A DNA stretch of 64,000 nt, taken from assembly GCA_030512335.1 (NCBI GenBank), contig JAULSU010000007.1, forward strand, positions 496,001 to 560,000. The letters are read 5' to 3'. The notes under the pieces were generated by a model. The model was not told the origin of the DNA. It saw only the letters and a program-made list of their open reading frames with translations, and made no database searches. This document shows, one piece after another, positions 10,963 through 20,252 of the stretch. Positions within the stretch are counted from its first letter, which is position 1, and every line of letters begins with the position of its first letter. This DNA comes from Immersiella caudata. Taxonomy: Eukaryota; Ascomycota; Sordariomycetes; Sordariales; Lasiosphaeriaceae. The position numbers and the translations under genes were made by a program.

Positions 10963-11713
10963 ATGCGTTTCACTCTCACCGTCCTTGCCGTCCTGGCCAC
11001 GACCGCTCTCTGCGCTGACCCCATCCCCGTTCAGATCACCGATCAGGAGGTCTCCAACAATGTCAGTATGCTCGACAACAAGGTCAAGGCCACCATCCTC
11101 CTGGCCAAGGACATCAAAGCCACTTGCAAATGCGTCCCGCGCAAGATTCTCTTCTTCACCCTCCCGTGCAGCGCTGAAGATTACAAGCCCGCCACAACGG
11201 AGGACAAGTGGGTAGTAAGATCCCCCCCTTCCACTTCTCCCTAGCCGCGATCGCTCACAAAATCAACAGCCCGTCATCGAGGCCCTGAATGGTCTCGTTG
11301 TGATGTCGGACCCCTTATTTGAAGGCCTCGGCAACCGAACCACACCCGATTTCAACCAAACTCTCGTGGATCAGGAGATCTATGGCTACGTAACCACGCT
11401 CTATGGTGATCTCTGGACGCTTTTCACGGCGCACTTTGTCGTGCAGTCAGATTCCGCTGCTGCGTCGCAGGGCGCCATGTTGAAGCCAGCCATGAATGCG
11501 GTGACGGAGCGCTTCGGAGTAGGTTTTCTCCCCCTGGATCTGTTTTGTGCCGTGGGCTCTGAAGCGGGACTGACGATGTGGATACAGACGCTCGGCCTGA
11601 GGCTTACACGATTGACGAGTGAAGAGTCAACGGTGAGGGAGTTTAACAAGGCGTTGGATCAGTCGTACATGGTAATGGACTTGGCGATGAAGTTATATAC
11701 GGTGCCTTCGTAG
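10963..11713 (+). CDS. Secreted protein of unknown function
   Basis: The proposed exons are 10963-11214, 11270-11518 and 11588-11713 (627 nt, 208 aa). The first intron is 55 nt (GTAAGA..CAG). The second is 69 nt, a multiple of three without a stop, so a longer retained form would also be open. The start gives a signal peptide (MRFTLTVLAVLATTALCADP). The mature protein has ATCKCVPRK and LPCSAEDY with three Cys, then a predicted helical C-terminal half (VIEALNGLVVMSDPLFEGL onward). The length, signal peptide and helical character recall hydrophobic-surface-binding (HsbA) proteins, but no diagnostic motif was recognised. The second intron is uncertain. Confidence 0.55.
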
Positions 11714-12586
11714 GGTCGGTCGTTGGGTTTTGGAAAAGATGCTGTTTTCAGGGGTTCAGGCATGGTGTTGTATGGTCAGGGGTTGGAACAAAAGCCGAAT
11801 GCCGATTCTGACGCGGCATTTTCCCACCCTTTTTCGCGGGGCGCCAATTGACGAGTCAGGTTGTGGCAAATTGACGTTCTTATCGATATCCCATCGTCGC
11901 ACCCTGCACCTGCGACTGTCGCGCCAACAACGCATGGCCCAGTCAGCATCTTATGCGCTTAATGGTCCACCGGCAGTCGACAGGCGAAGCATTCCCTGCC
12001 AAGAGATCAGTCATCACCTCGGCACATTGGCTGTGCAACGACCGAGACAAGACGGAGCGGGGCAATCCAGCTCCCGGCTCCAGCTCGACGGCGAACTCAC
12101 GACGCGCTCGGTGGGACCCGGCACTAATCCATGTCCCCGATCGATGATGTCGCAGCCGGTTTATCGACGCAATCGGAGTCGCAGCGGGGATCGCGACGCG
12201 AATCCCAACATTTGATGCTTTGAAATCCAAACCAAAAATGTCGCCGCGGGGACCTTGCAACGTGCCTCGGCAAAAGCTGGACCTGCAGCGACAAAGGGGA
12301 CATGACACACATCAGTGCAACATCGAGTGGGTGTGCTTTGCTGCAAGCGGTTCGTCGTAATTGCGCAATTGGACGTTACGCAGCGGCCAACTCCATAAAT
12401 GACCCCGCTCCCTGGAATTCCATCAACTGTTTTCCATGATGCGGCCAAGGAGGGGATCCTTACTCGCCTTCGCCTCCGTCTCCTGTGATATTAATTCGGC
12501 TCGCTCATTGACTTCACCAACCTGACATCAACACCTCCCATCTCTCAATCTCCCACACCCACAAATCACCAACACACAACGCAACA
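11714..12586. promoter_or_regulatory. Intergenic region upstream of the MDR reductase
   Basis: About 870 bp between tandem plus-strand genes. It ends in a CA/CT-rich leader (12500-12586). No gene, repeat or RNA was recognised. Confidence 0.5.
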
Positions 12587-13705
12587 ATGTCCCCCACGAC
12601 CAACAAGACCCTCATCTTCAAAAAAGTCCCCTCGGGCTTTCCCATCGCCGGCCAGGACCTCACCATCGAAGACCGCGGCTTCGACCCCTCCGCGCCGCCT
12701 CCCCCCGGCGGCCTCACCCTCTCCATCCTCTACGCCTCCTTCGACCCCTACCAGCGCGGCCGCATGCGCCCCGCCGGCGCAAAATCCTACAGCCCACCCT
12801 ACGAGCTCAACGGTCCCATCCCCAACGCCACCGTTGCTAGAGTCCTCCAATCCGATGCGGAGGGGTACCAAGAGGGGGAGTTGGTGATTGCTTTCCTGCC
12901 GATTGCCGAGTATGCGACGCTCAAGAAGGAGGAGCTCGGCGCGGTGCAGCGCAAGGTTACCAACCCGCATGGGCTCAAAGACTTGGGATTGTTCTTGGGA
13001 CCGCTGGGGATGCCTGGGTTGACGGGGTGGTCGTCGCTGTATGAGATTGGCAAGCCGAAGAAGGGCGAGACGATTTTCATCAGTAGTGCCGCGGGCGCCG
13101 TGGGACAGGTGGTGGGGCAGATTGCGAAGAGGGAGGGGCTGAAGGTGATTGGGTCGGTGGGGGATGATCAAAAGTTGGAGTTTATCACCAAGGACTTGGG
13201 GTTTGATGGGGGGTTTAATTATAAGAAGGAGAAGGCGCTGGATGCGCTGGAGAGGTTGGTGCCGGAGGGGATCGATATTTACTACGAGAATGTGGGCGGG
13301 GAGCAGTTGGAGGCGGCGGTGGAGAAGATGAATCCGCACGGGAGGATTGTGGCTTGTGGAATGGTGAGTTGCTGCGAGGAGAGGGGATGGAGTGGAGAGG
13401 ATGAAGCTGACATTGGGCAGATCTCACAGTACAACGCCAAGCCTGAGGAGAGGTATGGGGTGAAGAACCTGTTCTACGTCGTTAGCAAGCGCATCACGAT
13501 GCAGGGCTTCATTGTTGGGGATGCCGACTTTGGCCCAAAGTACGCCAAGGAGCACCAGGAGAAGATGCAGCAGTGGCTTGCGGAGGGGACGGTACAGGCC
13601 AAGATCCACGTAACGGAGGGCATCGACAACGCTGCCGAGGGTTTTATTGGTATGCTGCAGGGCAAGAACTTTGGCAAGGCGGTTCTAAAAATCAAGAACG
13701 AGTAA
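12587..13705 (+). CDS. NADP-dependent alkenal/2-alkenal reductase-like MDR enzyme
   Basis: Two exons, 12587-13363 and 13421-13705 (353 aa). The 57-nt intron (GTGAGT..GGGCAG) is a multiple of three without stops, so an unspliced reading gives 372 aa with an implausible insert inside the conserved ACGM|ISQYN. The protein follows the medium-chain reductase plan without the structural zinc loop: LYASFDPYQRGRMR near the N-terminus, GLTGWSSLYEIG, the nucleotide motif ISSAAGAVGQVVGQIAKREG, then VGGEQLEAAV. This matches leukotriene-B4-12-hydroxydehydrogenase/alkenal double-bond reductases, which reduce alpha,beta-unsaturated carbonyls with NADPH in the cytosol. The natural substrate is unknown. It converges on the GMC gene with only 86 bp between stops. 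Confidence 0.88.
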   Translation: MSPTTNKTLIFKKVPSGFPIAGQDLTIEDRGFDPSAPPPPGGLTLSILYASFDPYQRGRMRPAGAKSYSPPYELNGPIPNATVARVLQSDAEGYQEGELVIAFLPIAEYATLKKEELGAVQRKVTNPHGLKDLGLFLGPLGMPGLTGWSSLYEIGKPKKGETIFISSAAGAVGQVVGQIAKREGLKVIGSVGDDQKLEFITKDLGFDGGFNYKKEKALDALERLVPEGIDIYYENVGGEQLEAAVEKMNPHGRIVACGMVSCCEERGWSGEDEADIGQISQYNAKPEERYGVKNLFYVVSKRITMQGFIVGDADFGPKYAKEHQEKMQQWLAEGTVQAKIHVTEGIDNAAEGFIGMLQGKNFGKAVLKIKNE

Positions 13706-13791
13706 GGAAAGTGCATGAGCTTAACTCTCCTTGCCCATTTAGATTGTTTTAGGTTAATCCAAAGTCTCAAAAAGGTATTCTGCACCGTCGC

Positions 13792-15675
13792 TCACTTCCT
13801 CAAGCCCAGCTCCTGAATCAGCAGTTCTGCACCCTTCTCTCCGATCATCATGGCCGTAGCCGCCGTATTCGCACCCACATTTTTCGGCACAATGCTCAAA
13901 TCCACCACCTTGAGTCCCTCTATCCCGTACACTCCCAAGTTCGCATCAACTACACCCCCTTCCTCCCTCGCCTTCATAGCACACGTCCCCAGGCTGTGCC
14001 ACGTCGTCCCGGCATTCTCCCTGAGCCACTTCTCCAAAATCACATCATCCTCCTCCGTGTATACTATCTCCGGTGCATCCGCAGCAAGCGGTCCATCAAG
14101 CTCCTGGCAGAATGCATCCGACTCGGGCGGAAAGGGGGGATGGCAAGCGGCAAACTCCCCCCGAAAGCACGGCATGCGCCTGGCGATTTCTCGCTGGGTT
14201 TTGTACATCCACATGTGGGATAGCACATCGAAACGATGCGAGAGGAAGGAAGGGTCAAAGTCGATGTCGGATATAAGAGGGTTGGTTGCACCGCTGGTGG
14301 CGGTGTTGGTCGGGGAGGCGGAGGAGGTGGAGGAGGAGGGTGAAGCCTCCTGCGTGGAGGACGATGACGAAGAGACGTGAATGTGTCCTCGGGAATAGGG
14401 GTACCCAGTGAAGGCGGAAACGGCAAAGTATTGGGCGGGCTTGTCCTTGGGGAGAAGGGACGGGTCCGAGGGAAAAGCTCCGACTAGACTAGCGAGCATC
14501 AGGAACCGCTCGGGGTGCGGTTTGAAGTCTTGATCCCACAGGGCTTGGAAGTCAGGGCCGAGCTTGGCAATATCTGCGTCGGTTGGGCGGATTTTGCAGG
14601 CGACGTCTTGGGCGTTCCATCCAAGGATGGGGTCGTTACGGGCGAAGAGGTCGGCGGGGTTAACCCGGCCTTGAGCCAGGGCGTCGAGGGAGTCGGAGGG
14701 GGAGAGGGAGGAGTGGTAGGAGTAGATGGCGAGAATGTGGTCTTGGTAGGATTCGCCTACGCCCGGGAGGTCGATGACCACGGGGATGTTGGCACGGGAG
14801 AGGATGGAGGGGTTGCCGACGCCGGAGCGTTCCAGGAGGAGGGGGGTGCCGAGGGCGCCGCAGGATGCGATGACTGTGCGGTTGGCCTTGATGGACCGGA
14901 TGGTGGGCTCCTCGGGGCGAAAGTCGGGGTTGGGTTTGTACTCGAGGCCAACGGCTTTGGTTCCGTCAAAGAGGACGCGGGTTACTTGGTGCTCGACGAG
15001 GACGTGCAGGTTGAGATGTTTGTCGTCGGCGAGAAGGGGCTTGAGGTACCGGGTCGCTGTGTCTTGACGCTTGCCTTCCGGGGAGACTAACTTCTTGGCT
15101 CGCTGCACCGCGTTGCTGACATCAAATCTCTGCAAGTCGTCGACCTCTGGGTAGCCAACTTTGGCCGCCGCCTCGATGAACTCTTGTTCGGGGCGGGTGC
15201 CGCGGAACGGGCCATCCGACACGTGGATTGGTCCGTCGGTGCCGTGACGTCCGGTCGGATCGGCGCCGTGGTAGGTCTCCAGTTTCTTAAAGTACGGGAG
15301 CAGGTCTCCATGCGCCCATCCGGGTCCCCATTCGTAGTCTGGCCGCATGCCTCGGGAGTACATCATCATGTTGACCGATGACCCGCCGCCGAGCACACCG
15401 CCCGACGGCACCACAGGCGCTTTGCCACCTAGATGCTCCGACGCATTTCCTTGGTAAAAGATGGCCGTCTTGGTTTCGGGAGAGAGATTAGCAATGAAGA
15501 AGGCGGCCGTCTCGATGGTCGGCAAGTTGTTGTTTCGGCCCCCTTCGATGACGAGGATGGAGAGCCTAGGGTCCGCCTCAGCAAGGCGGGCTGCGACAAT
15601 GCACCCCGCAGTGCCGCCGCCGGCGATGAGAACGTCGACGTTGAGGTTATCCGGAAGTTCAGTGTAAAGTCCCAT
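13792..15675 (-). CDS. GMC oxidoreductase, alcohol-oxidase-like
   Basis: A single exon encodes 627 aa. The FAD motif VLIAGGGTAGCIVAARLAEA lies near residues 15-34 with the acidic turn VIEGGRNN. Both GMC signatures are present: GGVLGGGSSVNMMMYSRG and GALGTPLLLERSGVG. The catalytic His is in TTWHSLGTCAMK, and the second active-site residue is Asn in NVGANTAATAMM. The length and the order of blocks resemble fungal alcohol (methanol-type) oxidases more than aryl-alcohol oxidases. A low-complexity Ser/Thr/Ala insert follows YSRGHIHVSSSSSS. There is no signal peptide and no clear C-terminal PTS1 (it ends ELGLRK), so a cytosolic location is the simple reading. It would oxidise an alcohol to an aldehyde with release of H2O2; the substrate is unknown. 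Confidence 0.87.
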   Translation of the reverse strand: MGLYTELPDNLNVDVLIAGGGTAGCIVAARLAEADPRLSILVIEGGRNNNLPTIETAAFFIANLSPETKTAIFYQGNASEHLGGKAPVVPSGGVLGGGSSVNMMMYSRGMRPDYEWGPGWAHGDLLPYFKKLETYHGADPTGRHGTDGPIHVSDGPFRGTRPEQEFIEAAAKVGYPEVDDLQRFDVSNAVQRAKKLVSPEGKRQDTATRYLKPLLADDKHLNLHVLVEHQVTRVLFDGTKAVGLEYKPNPDFRPEEPTIRSIKANRTVIASCGALGTPLLLERSGVGNPSILSRANIPVVIDLPGVGESYQDHILAIYSYHSSLSPSDSLDALAQGRVNPADLFARNDPILGWNAQDVACKIRPTDADIAKLGPDFQALWDQDFKPHPERFLMLASLVGAFPSDPSLLPKDKPAQYFAVSAFTGYPYSRGHIHVSSSSSSTQEASPSSSTSSASPTNTATSGATNPLISDIDFDPSFLSHRFDVLSHMWMYKTQREIARRMPCFRGEFAACHPPFPPESDAFCQELDGPLAADAPEIVYTEEDDVILEKWLRENAGTTWHSLGTCAMKAREEGGVVDANLGVYGIEGLKVVDLSIVPKNVGANTAATAMMIGEKGAELLIQELGLRK

Positions 15676-17484
15676 TTTTGTTTGAATAGGGGTAAGACAA
15701 AGAATTGAACCTCAAAGGACAGGTCCAACACTTTATGGTGGAACATGCCGAGCAAGAAGGATGGGTCATTGGCTCTGTCGTAATCTTTCGCATCAGCGCT
15801 GCGACGGTAGGTAATTGGATGTCCAATCGGATCTGCGTGGTGGGCGTGTCTCGGATAGAGCGGAGAAGGTATCATCGCCAAGGACACACCCATCCGACGA
15901 CGTCAGAATGCTAGGATATCATATGCACAGCTTCAAGGCTTGCTGCAACGCCAAAAGCGGCTGCTGGTCATGATATAGTCCAATTGGTAGGTGTCTTGGA
16001 ATGATTTGCTCGCCTGGTTTGTCATCGCCGTCCTTCAGCGCGGTAATGAGGTTCACATTGGTGCCGTGGTGGGGCGATCAATCTCTCCAGAGCTGGCGTA
16101 TGGGCCAACGGGATGCATGCGATGTCATGCATTAGTGGCTGATATTAAAAGCTTGTTCAAAGGGCAAACACGAAGTACGAGGTGCGAATCCCCACCTTTG
16201 GAAGTAGTCCAGGCTCGCGTCCTAAATCCGAGGTGGCGGGTGAGCGGTTGTGCGCGTGCCTGTGGCGGGCATCAGCCCCGAAAGGAACAGCTCGCCTTGC
16301 AGTGTTTGCAATCTGGCCAAGGCGCTCGATAAGAGGGGCAAATGGGCTACCCGCTCGGGTTCGAGTGCTGCTGAAATGCTGGTTTGGGGGTGGTAAGGAT
16401 GCTTGATTGTTGAAAGTTGAAATGGCCATTCGGCTGGTGTAAAATACTGGCCCAGGGTCCCCACATCACTGTAACGCACCTTCCAAGCCTAACAGCGCCC
16501 AACTGGGGGATTGCCATGGCTTTGCGCTTTTGTGGTGGGGCTCTGACGATGAGCAGCTTGCCATTAGAAGATTTGATAGGATATAACACAATCGGTTTCC
16601 TGCCTACAACAGTGCTAAACCAGGTGTGATAGTGAGTGTATAACATACCCTCAAGGAGAGGAACTTTGGTGTAAACTCTCAATTTGCTGTTCACACTAGA
16701 GAACTTCTAAAGGCTGCTTGAGTCTGAGTTCATAGATATTTCAACGGCACATACACATCTCACTAAATACAGTAATAGCCGGCGTTCATGGGGTCTTGTG
16801 GTGACGCTCCAGTGCCGGATTCCCGGCGACTTGGCAGACACATACCAATGCCATCCCCCCCCTTCCCGCCCCTTGCACTTGCGACAGCAACACCCGTTGC
16901 TTCAGTCCTATTACCATCTTTCACAGCGGTAGTGGATGCGTCCAGAAGGCACTGCCTTGCGGCAATCTCCAACTGTTGCTGCCGTGTTGTCGATGGCTGC
17001 ACGTCTGCCGGCCCTAGTTGCCTATTCTCCGAGAGACACGAACCTAGCGGTGAAATAGAAGGTCGCCAGGGTAGCTCCTACAGAGGATACATCGTCGTCT
17101 TGGAAACAATGATTCTTACGGTGGCCCTCTTACGTTCTTCGGCAGCGGCAGCGGCATAGAGTGGATAGGGCTGAAAGGTGCTTCTTCTCGGCTACAACTT
17201 CCATGTGATTCTTTAACCCAACGCAACAGTTGTGACACGAGACGACACAAGGAATTCAAGTATTAAAAGCTAGCTTCATATTCTGCACAGTCACGGGTTG
17301 TTCTAGTACCATAATCTACCCATTTCGACAGTCTTCACCTCATCGCAAGTAACAACCACAACGTGTTTACGATACTTCATCACTCGAAATTCACCACAAT
17401 CACATTCACGGCAAGGCAATTCACGGAAAACGGTCATACAAGGTAGCAAACTTGATATTTCAGCTGCTACTCCAACTCCACCCC
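15676..17484. other. Long intergenic region at the left edge of the island
   Basis: About 1.8 kb between the GMC start and the stop of the helicase-like gene. It should contain the GMC promoter. Open frames here (for example 16788-17159 on plus, 16347-16694 on minus) show no family similarity or signal peptide. No repeat or RNA was recognised; the composition shift to island genes starts after it. Confidence 0.5.
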
Positions 17485-19614
17485 CTAAAGGTCCAGCGCT
17501 ACAAGAAACCTTGCCAACACCTTCTCGGCTGGCACCCCTGGAAAGCAATCCGCAAGGAGCGTTCTCAGGGAGTCGGTATGGACATAAGTGATGCCACGAG
17601 CCATATACTCGCCATCATGGTCGACTGAGAGCCCCATGTGAATACCCCAGGTGCTCTTCCTGGTCAGACACTGGCTCCATGCCTGGTCCGGCGGCAGGGG
17701 CCCAGACAGCACAGTTTTGTTGAAGAAATTCTCTTCAAAAATGCCCTCCTTCTCGACCCAGTTGACAAGTTGTTCGCGTGATGCACTTATTAGGCGCATC
17801 TCCAAGTCCTTGACTTCTTGGACTGGAAGCCTATCTCTTGGAAACAGCTCGAGGCCGTTCGGGAACAGTCTCGAGGCTTTGGCCTTTGTCCGCTCCAAGA
17901 TCTCCACTATGGCGCCATTGAAAGGGCGCAGACCGAGCTCCTCCAGCTTCTGCAGGACCGTCGGGTTGTGGTGGATGGCTGTGATGGCGCCAACGATGAA
18001 CCACAGCGCCCCTTTCTCGCATATCTGCGACGCAGGCCCCTTGCAAAGCTGGTAATACTTGTGCACCGAGTCTGCGGCGATGTCGGTGATGTCTGAGTGA
18101 AAAACGTTGGAGATGCCGTGCTGCAGTACCGCCAACGCCGTGACTAGCGTTGCTTGAACGGCTGGAAACTTGGTCCCATGCTGGGCCGCGTAGAGTAGGG
18201 CCGCCTCTTGCAGGTTGTTTGCGTTCCGGGACAGAATGGCAGGACCGGCAACAAGCCCAACATTGTTACGAGCAATATCCCCTATGCCGCATGTGATGTC
18301 CATGGGCCCAGAGCGTTTGCCCCTCATTCCCATGACCTTGATCCTCCAGAGCGCTTGGGCGATCTGGGTCCAGGTGCCCAGCTTCAGGAGATGGAACTTG
18401 TCTGGCCCCGTGAACTTGACCTCGTTGCCGTCCAGCGTCAGCAGAATCTCCGCCAAGGGGACCACCTTTCGTCTCGCCTCTTCGATCGACCTCGCGCTGC
18501 AGCTGCGCAGACGAAACATATAGACACTGGGCCAGTCGGACGACGCATGCCTTCCTAGTTCCCACATGCTGAGGAGTTCCTCATACGTCCAGCCCGAGGT
18601 CTTGGAAACCCACTGTCGCATCCTATCATCGTGCGATATCTCCGCTCGGCGGTCAAGCACGATAGTTCTCAAAGAGGTAGATACCTCGCTCGTGTCGAGA
18701 GGGGGAAGAAACCGCACGTTCGGCTCAACGAACAGGACTCGACGAGGGCCCTCCATGTCAAGTCCCTTTCTCAGGTCCTGCTTGAACTGGTTTTGTCGGA
18801 CAATGACGTAACTTTTTGATAGCGGTGTCTTGTCGAGTTCGCTGGCCACGCGTCGACTGTCCTCTGACGGCATAACGCAAAGGTATATCCTCCTCCGGTC
18901 ACTCTCCTCGGGAGGACGGTTGGCCGCGAGCTCACACGCCAGGGCGTGGTGGATCGTAGTGCTGGGACCAAGTTGAGCATCGTCAATCTCCAGATAGATT
19001 GGTTTGATTATGCCCGTCGGGTTTGGCAGGGCCGCAAGGCAGGTGCCGTTGGGATCCCAGTTTGCAAACATGCGGGACAACTCTTTGTCCTTCCACAACA
19101 CTTCCTCATTGCAGGAGAGGGCAATGGCGGAGCCACGGAAAGGCACTTTGTCCTCTTGCCAGTTCGCCCACTTGGCAAATAGCGTGATAATGGCATTGGC
19201 AAGCTGCGGGCTGAGATAGCCGCGGTCCATGTCAAAAACAACGAGAGCATCTCTCATCGAGTCTTCGGCTTTTTCGAGGGTCAACGCCAACAGGTCGTAC
19301 TTGATAAACTGAGTCGGGATTGGCCTTGTGGTCCCTCTCACGTCGTTGATGAATGTGTTGAGAACGTTTACGCTCGCCGCATTTGGGAGGAGCACCACGA
19401 TCTTTGATGGTGGATCCTGCTGAGCACGTTCCCAAAGCAGCTCCAAGATTGCTGCCGTCATCCACAGCGCATCGCTGCAAACTGTCCATCCAAGCCTGAC
19501 GCTGCCCTCTGGGCCGCGAACGTGGTCGTAGAGATCATGTATCTCCAATCGTAGTTGGTTCTGGCTCTTGATGCCGAGCTTGGTGAGATGCGGATTGTCG
19601 CCGTTTGAAGACAT
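17485..19614 (-). CDS. Helicase-like protein with degenerate motifs (putative pseudo-DExH)
   Basis: A single exon encodes 709 aa; the first ATG is used. I do not recognise a named family. The first 370 residues follow the order and spacing of a DExH helicase core: a degenerate Walker-A position (GPEGSVRLGW, ~34-43), Ia-like KIVVLLPNAASVNVL (71-85), a motif-II-like strand ALVVFDMDRG (123-132), III-like GSAIALSC (161-168), a RecA2 opening RRIYLCVMPSEDSRRV (241-256), V-like RRVLFVEPN (291-299) and TIVLDRR, then a VI-like SMWELGRHAS (349-358). The Walker Lys, DExH residues and two motif-VI positions are missing, so ATPase activity is unlikely. The C-terminal half is unassigned and helical. There is no signal peptide or membrane segment. 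It is divergent from the acidic 704-aa gene and shares its promoter region. Confidence 0.6.
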   Translation of the reverse strand: MSSNGDNPHLTKLGIKSQNQLRLEIHDLYDHVRGPEGSVRLGWTVCSDALWMTAAILELLWERAQQDPPSKIVVLLPNAASVNVLNTFINDVRGTTRPIPTQFIKYDLLALTLEKAEDSMRDALVVFDMDRGYLSPQLANAIITLFAKWANWQEDKVPFRGSAIALSCNEEVLWKDKELSRMFANWDPNGTCLAALPNPTGIIKPIYLEIDDAQLGPSTTIHHALACELAANRPPEESDRRRIYLCVMPSEDSRRVASELDKTPLSKSYVIVRQNQFKQDLRKGLDMEGPRRVLFVEPNVRFLPPLDTSEVSTSLRTIVLDRRAEISHDDRMRQWVSKTSGWTYEELLSMWELGRHASSDWPSVYMFRLRSCSARSIEEARRKVVPLAEILLTLDGNEVKFTGPDKFHLLKLGTWTQIAQALWRIKVMGMRGKRSGPMDITCGIGDIARNNVGLVAGPAILSRNANNLQEAALLYAAQHGTKFPAVQATLVTALAVLQHGISNVFHSDITDIAADSVHKYYQLCKGPASQICEKGALWFIVGAITAIHHNPTVLQKLEELGLRPFNGAIVEILERTKAKASRLFPNGLELFPRDRLPVQEVKDLEMRLISASREQLVNWVEKEGIFEENFFNKTVLSGPLPPDQAWSQCLTRKSTWGIHMGLSVDHDGEYMARGITYVHTDSLRTLLADCFPGVPAEKVLARFLVALDL

Positions 19615-20252
19615 TTTGCTGGTGTATTTGGCGCTTCGACTTTTGTGGTGGAAGAGGGAAAAGGTCGAAAAGTGGGAGGCAGACGGCAGGAACGAATACT
19701 GGCAGGCACGAAACGGCCTTCACACTGTGCTGGCTACAGCTCATTCAATTTGACCCCGCTGCGCAGAATTTTTCGATGGAATTTTGCGCTAATGAGAGGG
19801 CAACTGTAGCAGATGGCACACGGGTCATGGCATGGATCGACGGTGCTCAGATTCGTTTCGGGGCGGCTGGCGGTGTAGACAAGACCTTTTGACAAGTAAA
19901 TACCGGCACCTGAACGCACACAGGACGTCCTTGACTAAAAGATCAGGCAATTTACGGTGGATTTAATGCCGTTGCGTTTTCCTCAAACGCACTTCTAGCT
20001 AGAGACTTTAATAAACACAAGTAGCGGCCTTTGTGGCCGGGTTGGACGCTGAGGACACCTGCGCACTGGCCAATCGCGCTTTGCTTTTGGTGTTGCGGAA
20101 TCCCATCGCGCCTTCCCAACGCGTCCCCGAAACGCGAAGATTTTCTGCAACCGCAGCTGACGATCGCGGTTAGTCCATCCTCCTCCTGCAACCATTTGCT
20201 AACCAAACCAAAGCGCAACGCAATGGCAAGCAGGGCGACCAACTAAGCCAAC
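19615..20252. promoter_or_regulatory. Shared divergent promoter of the helicase-like and acidic-protein genes
   Basis: 638 bp between two outward-facing island genes. The arrangement makes co-regulation possible. No specific operator was recognised. Confidence 0.5.

Noticed and set aside
13364..13420. Coding insert in the MDR reductase
   Set aside because: The 57 nt are open in frame but begin GTGAGT and end GGGCAG, and they interrupt the conserved ACGM-ISQYN segment, so an intron is the better reading.
16150..16210. tRNA on the plus strand (GGTGCGAATCCCC)
   Set aside because: The B-box-like word is imperfect and no acceptor or anticodon stem is found.
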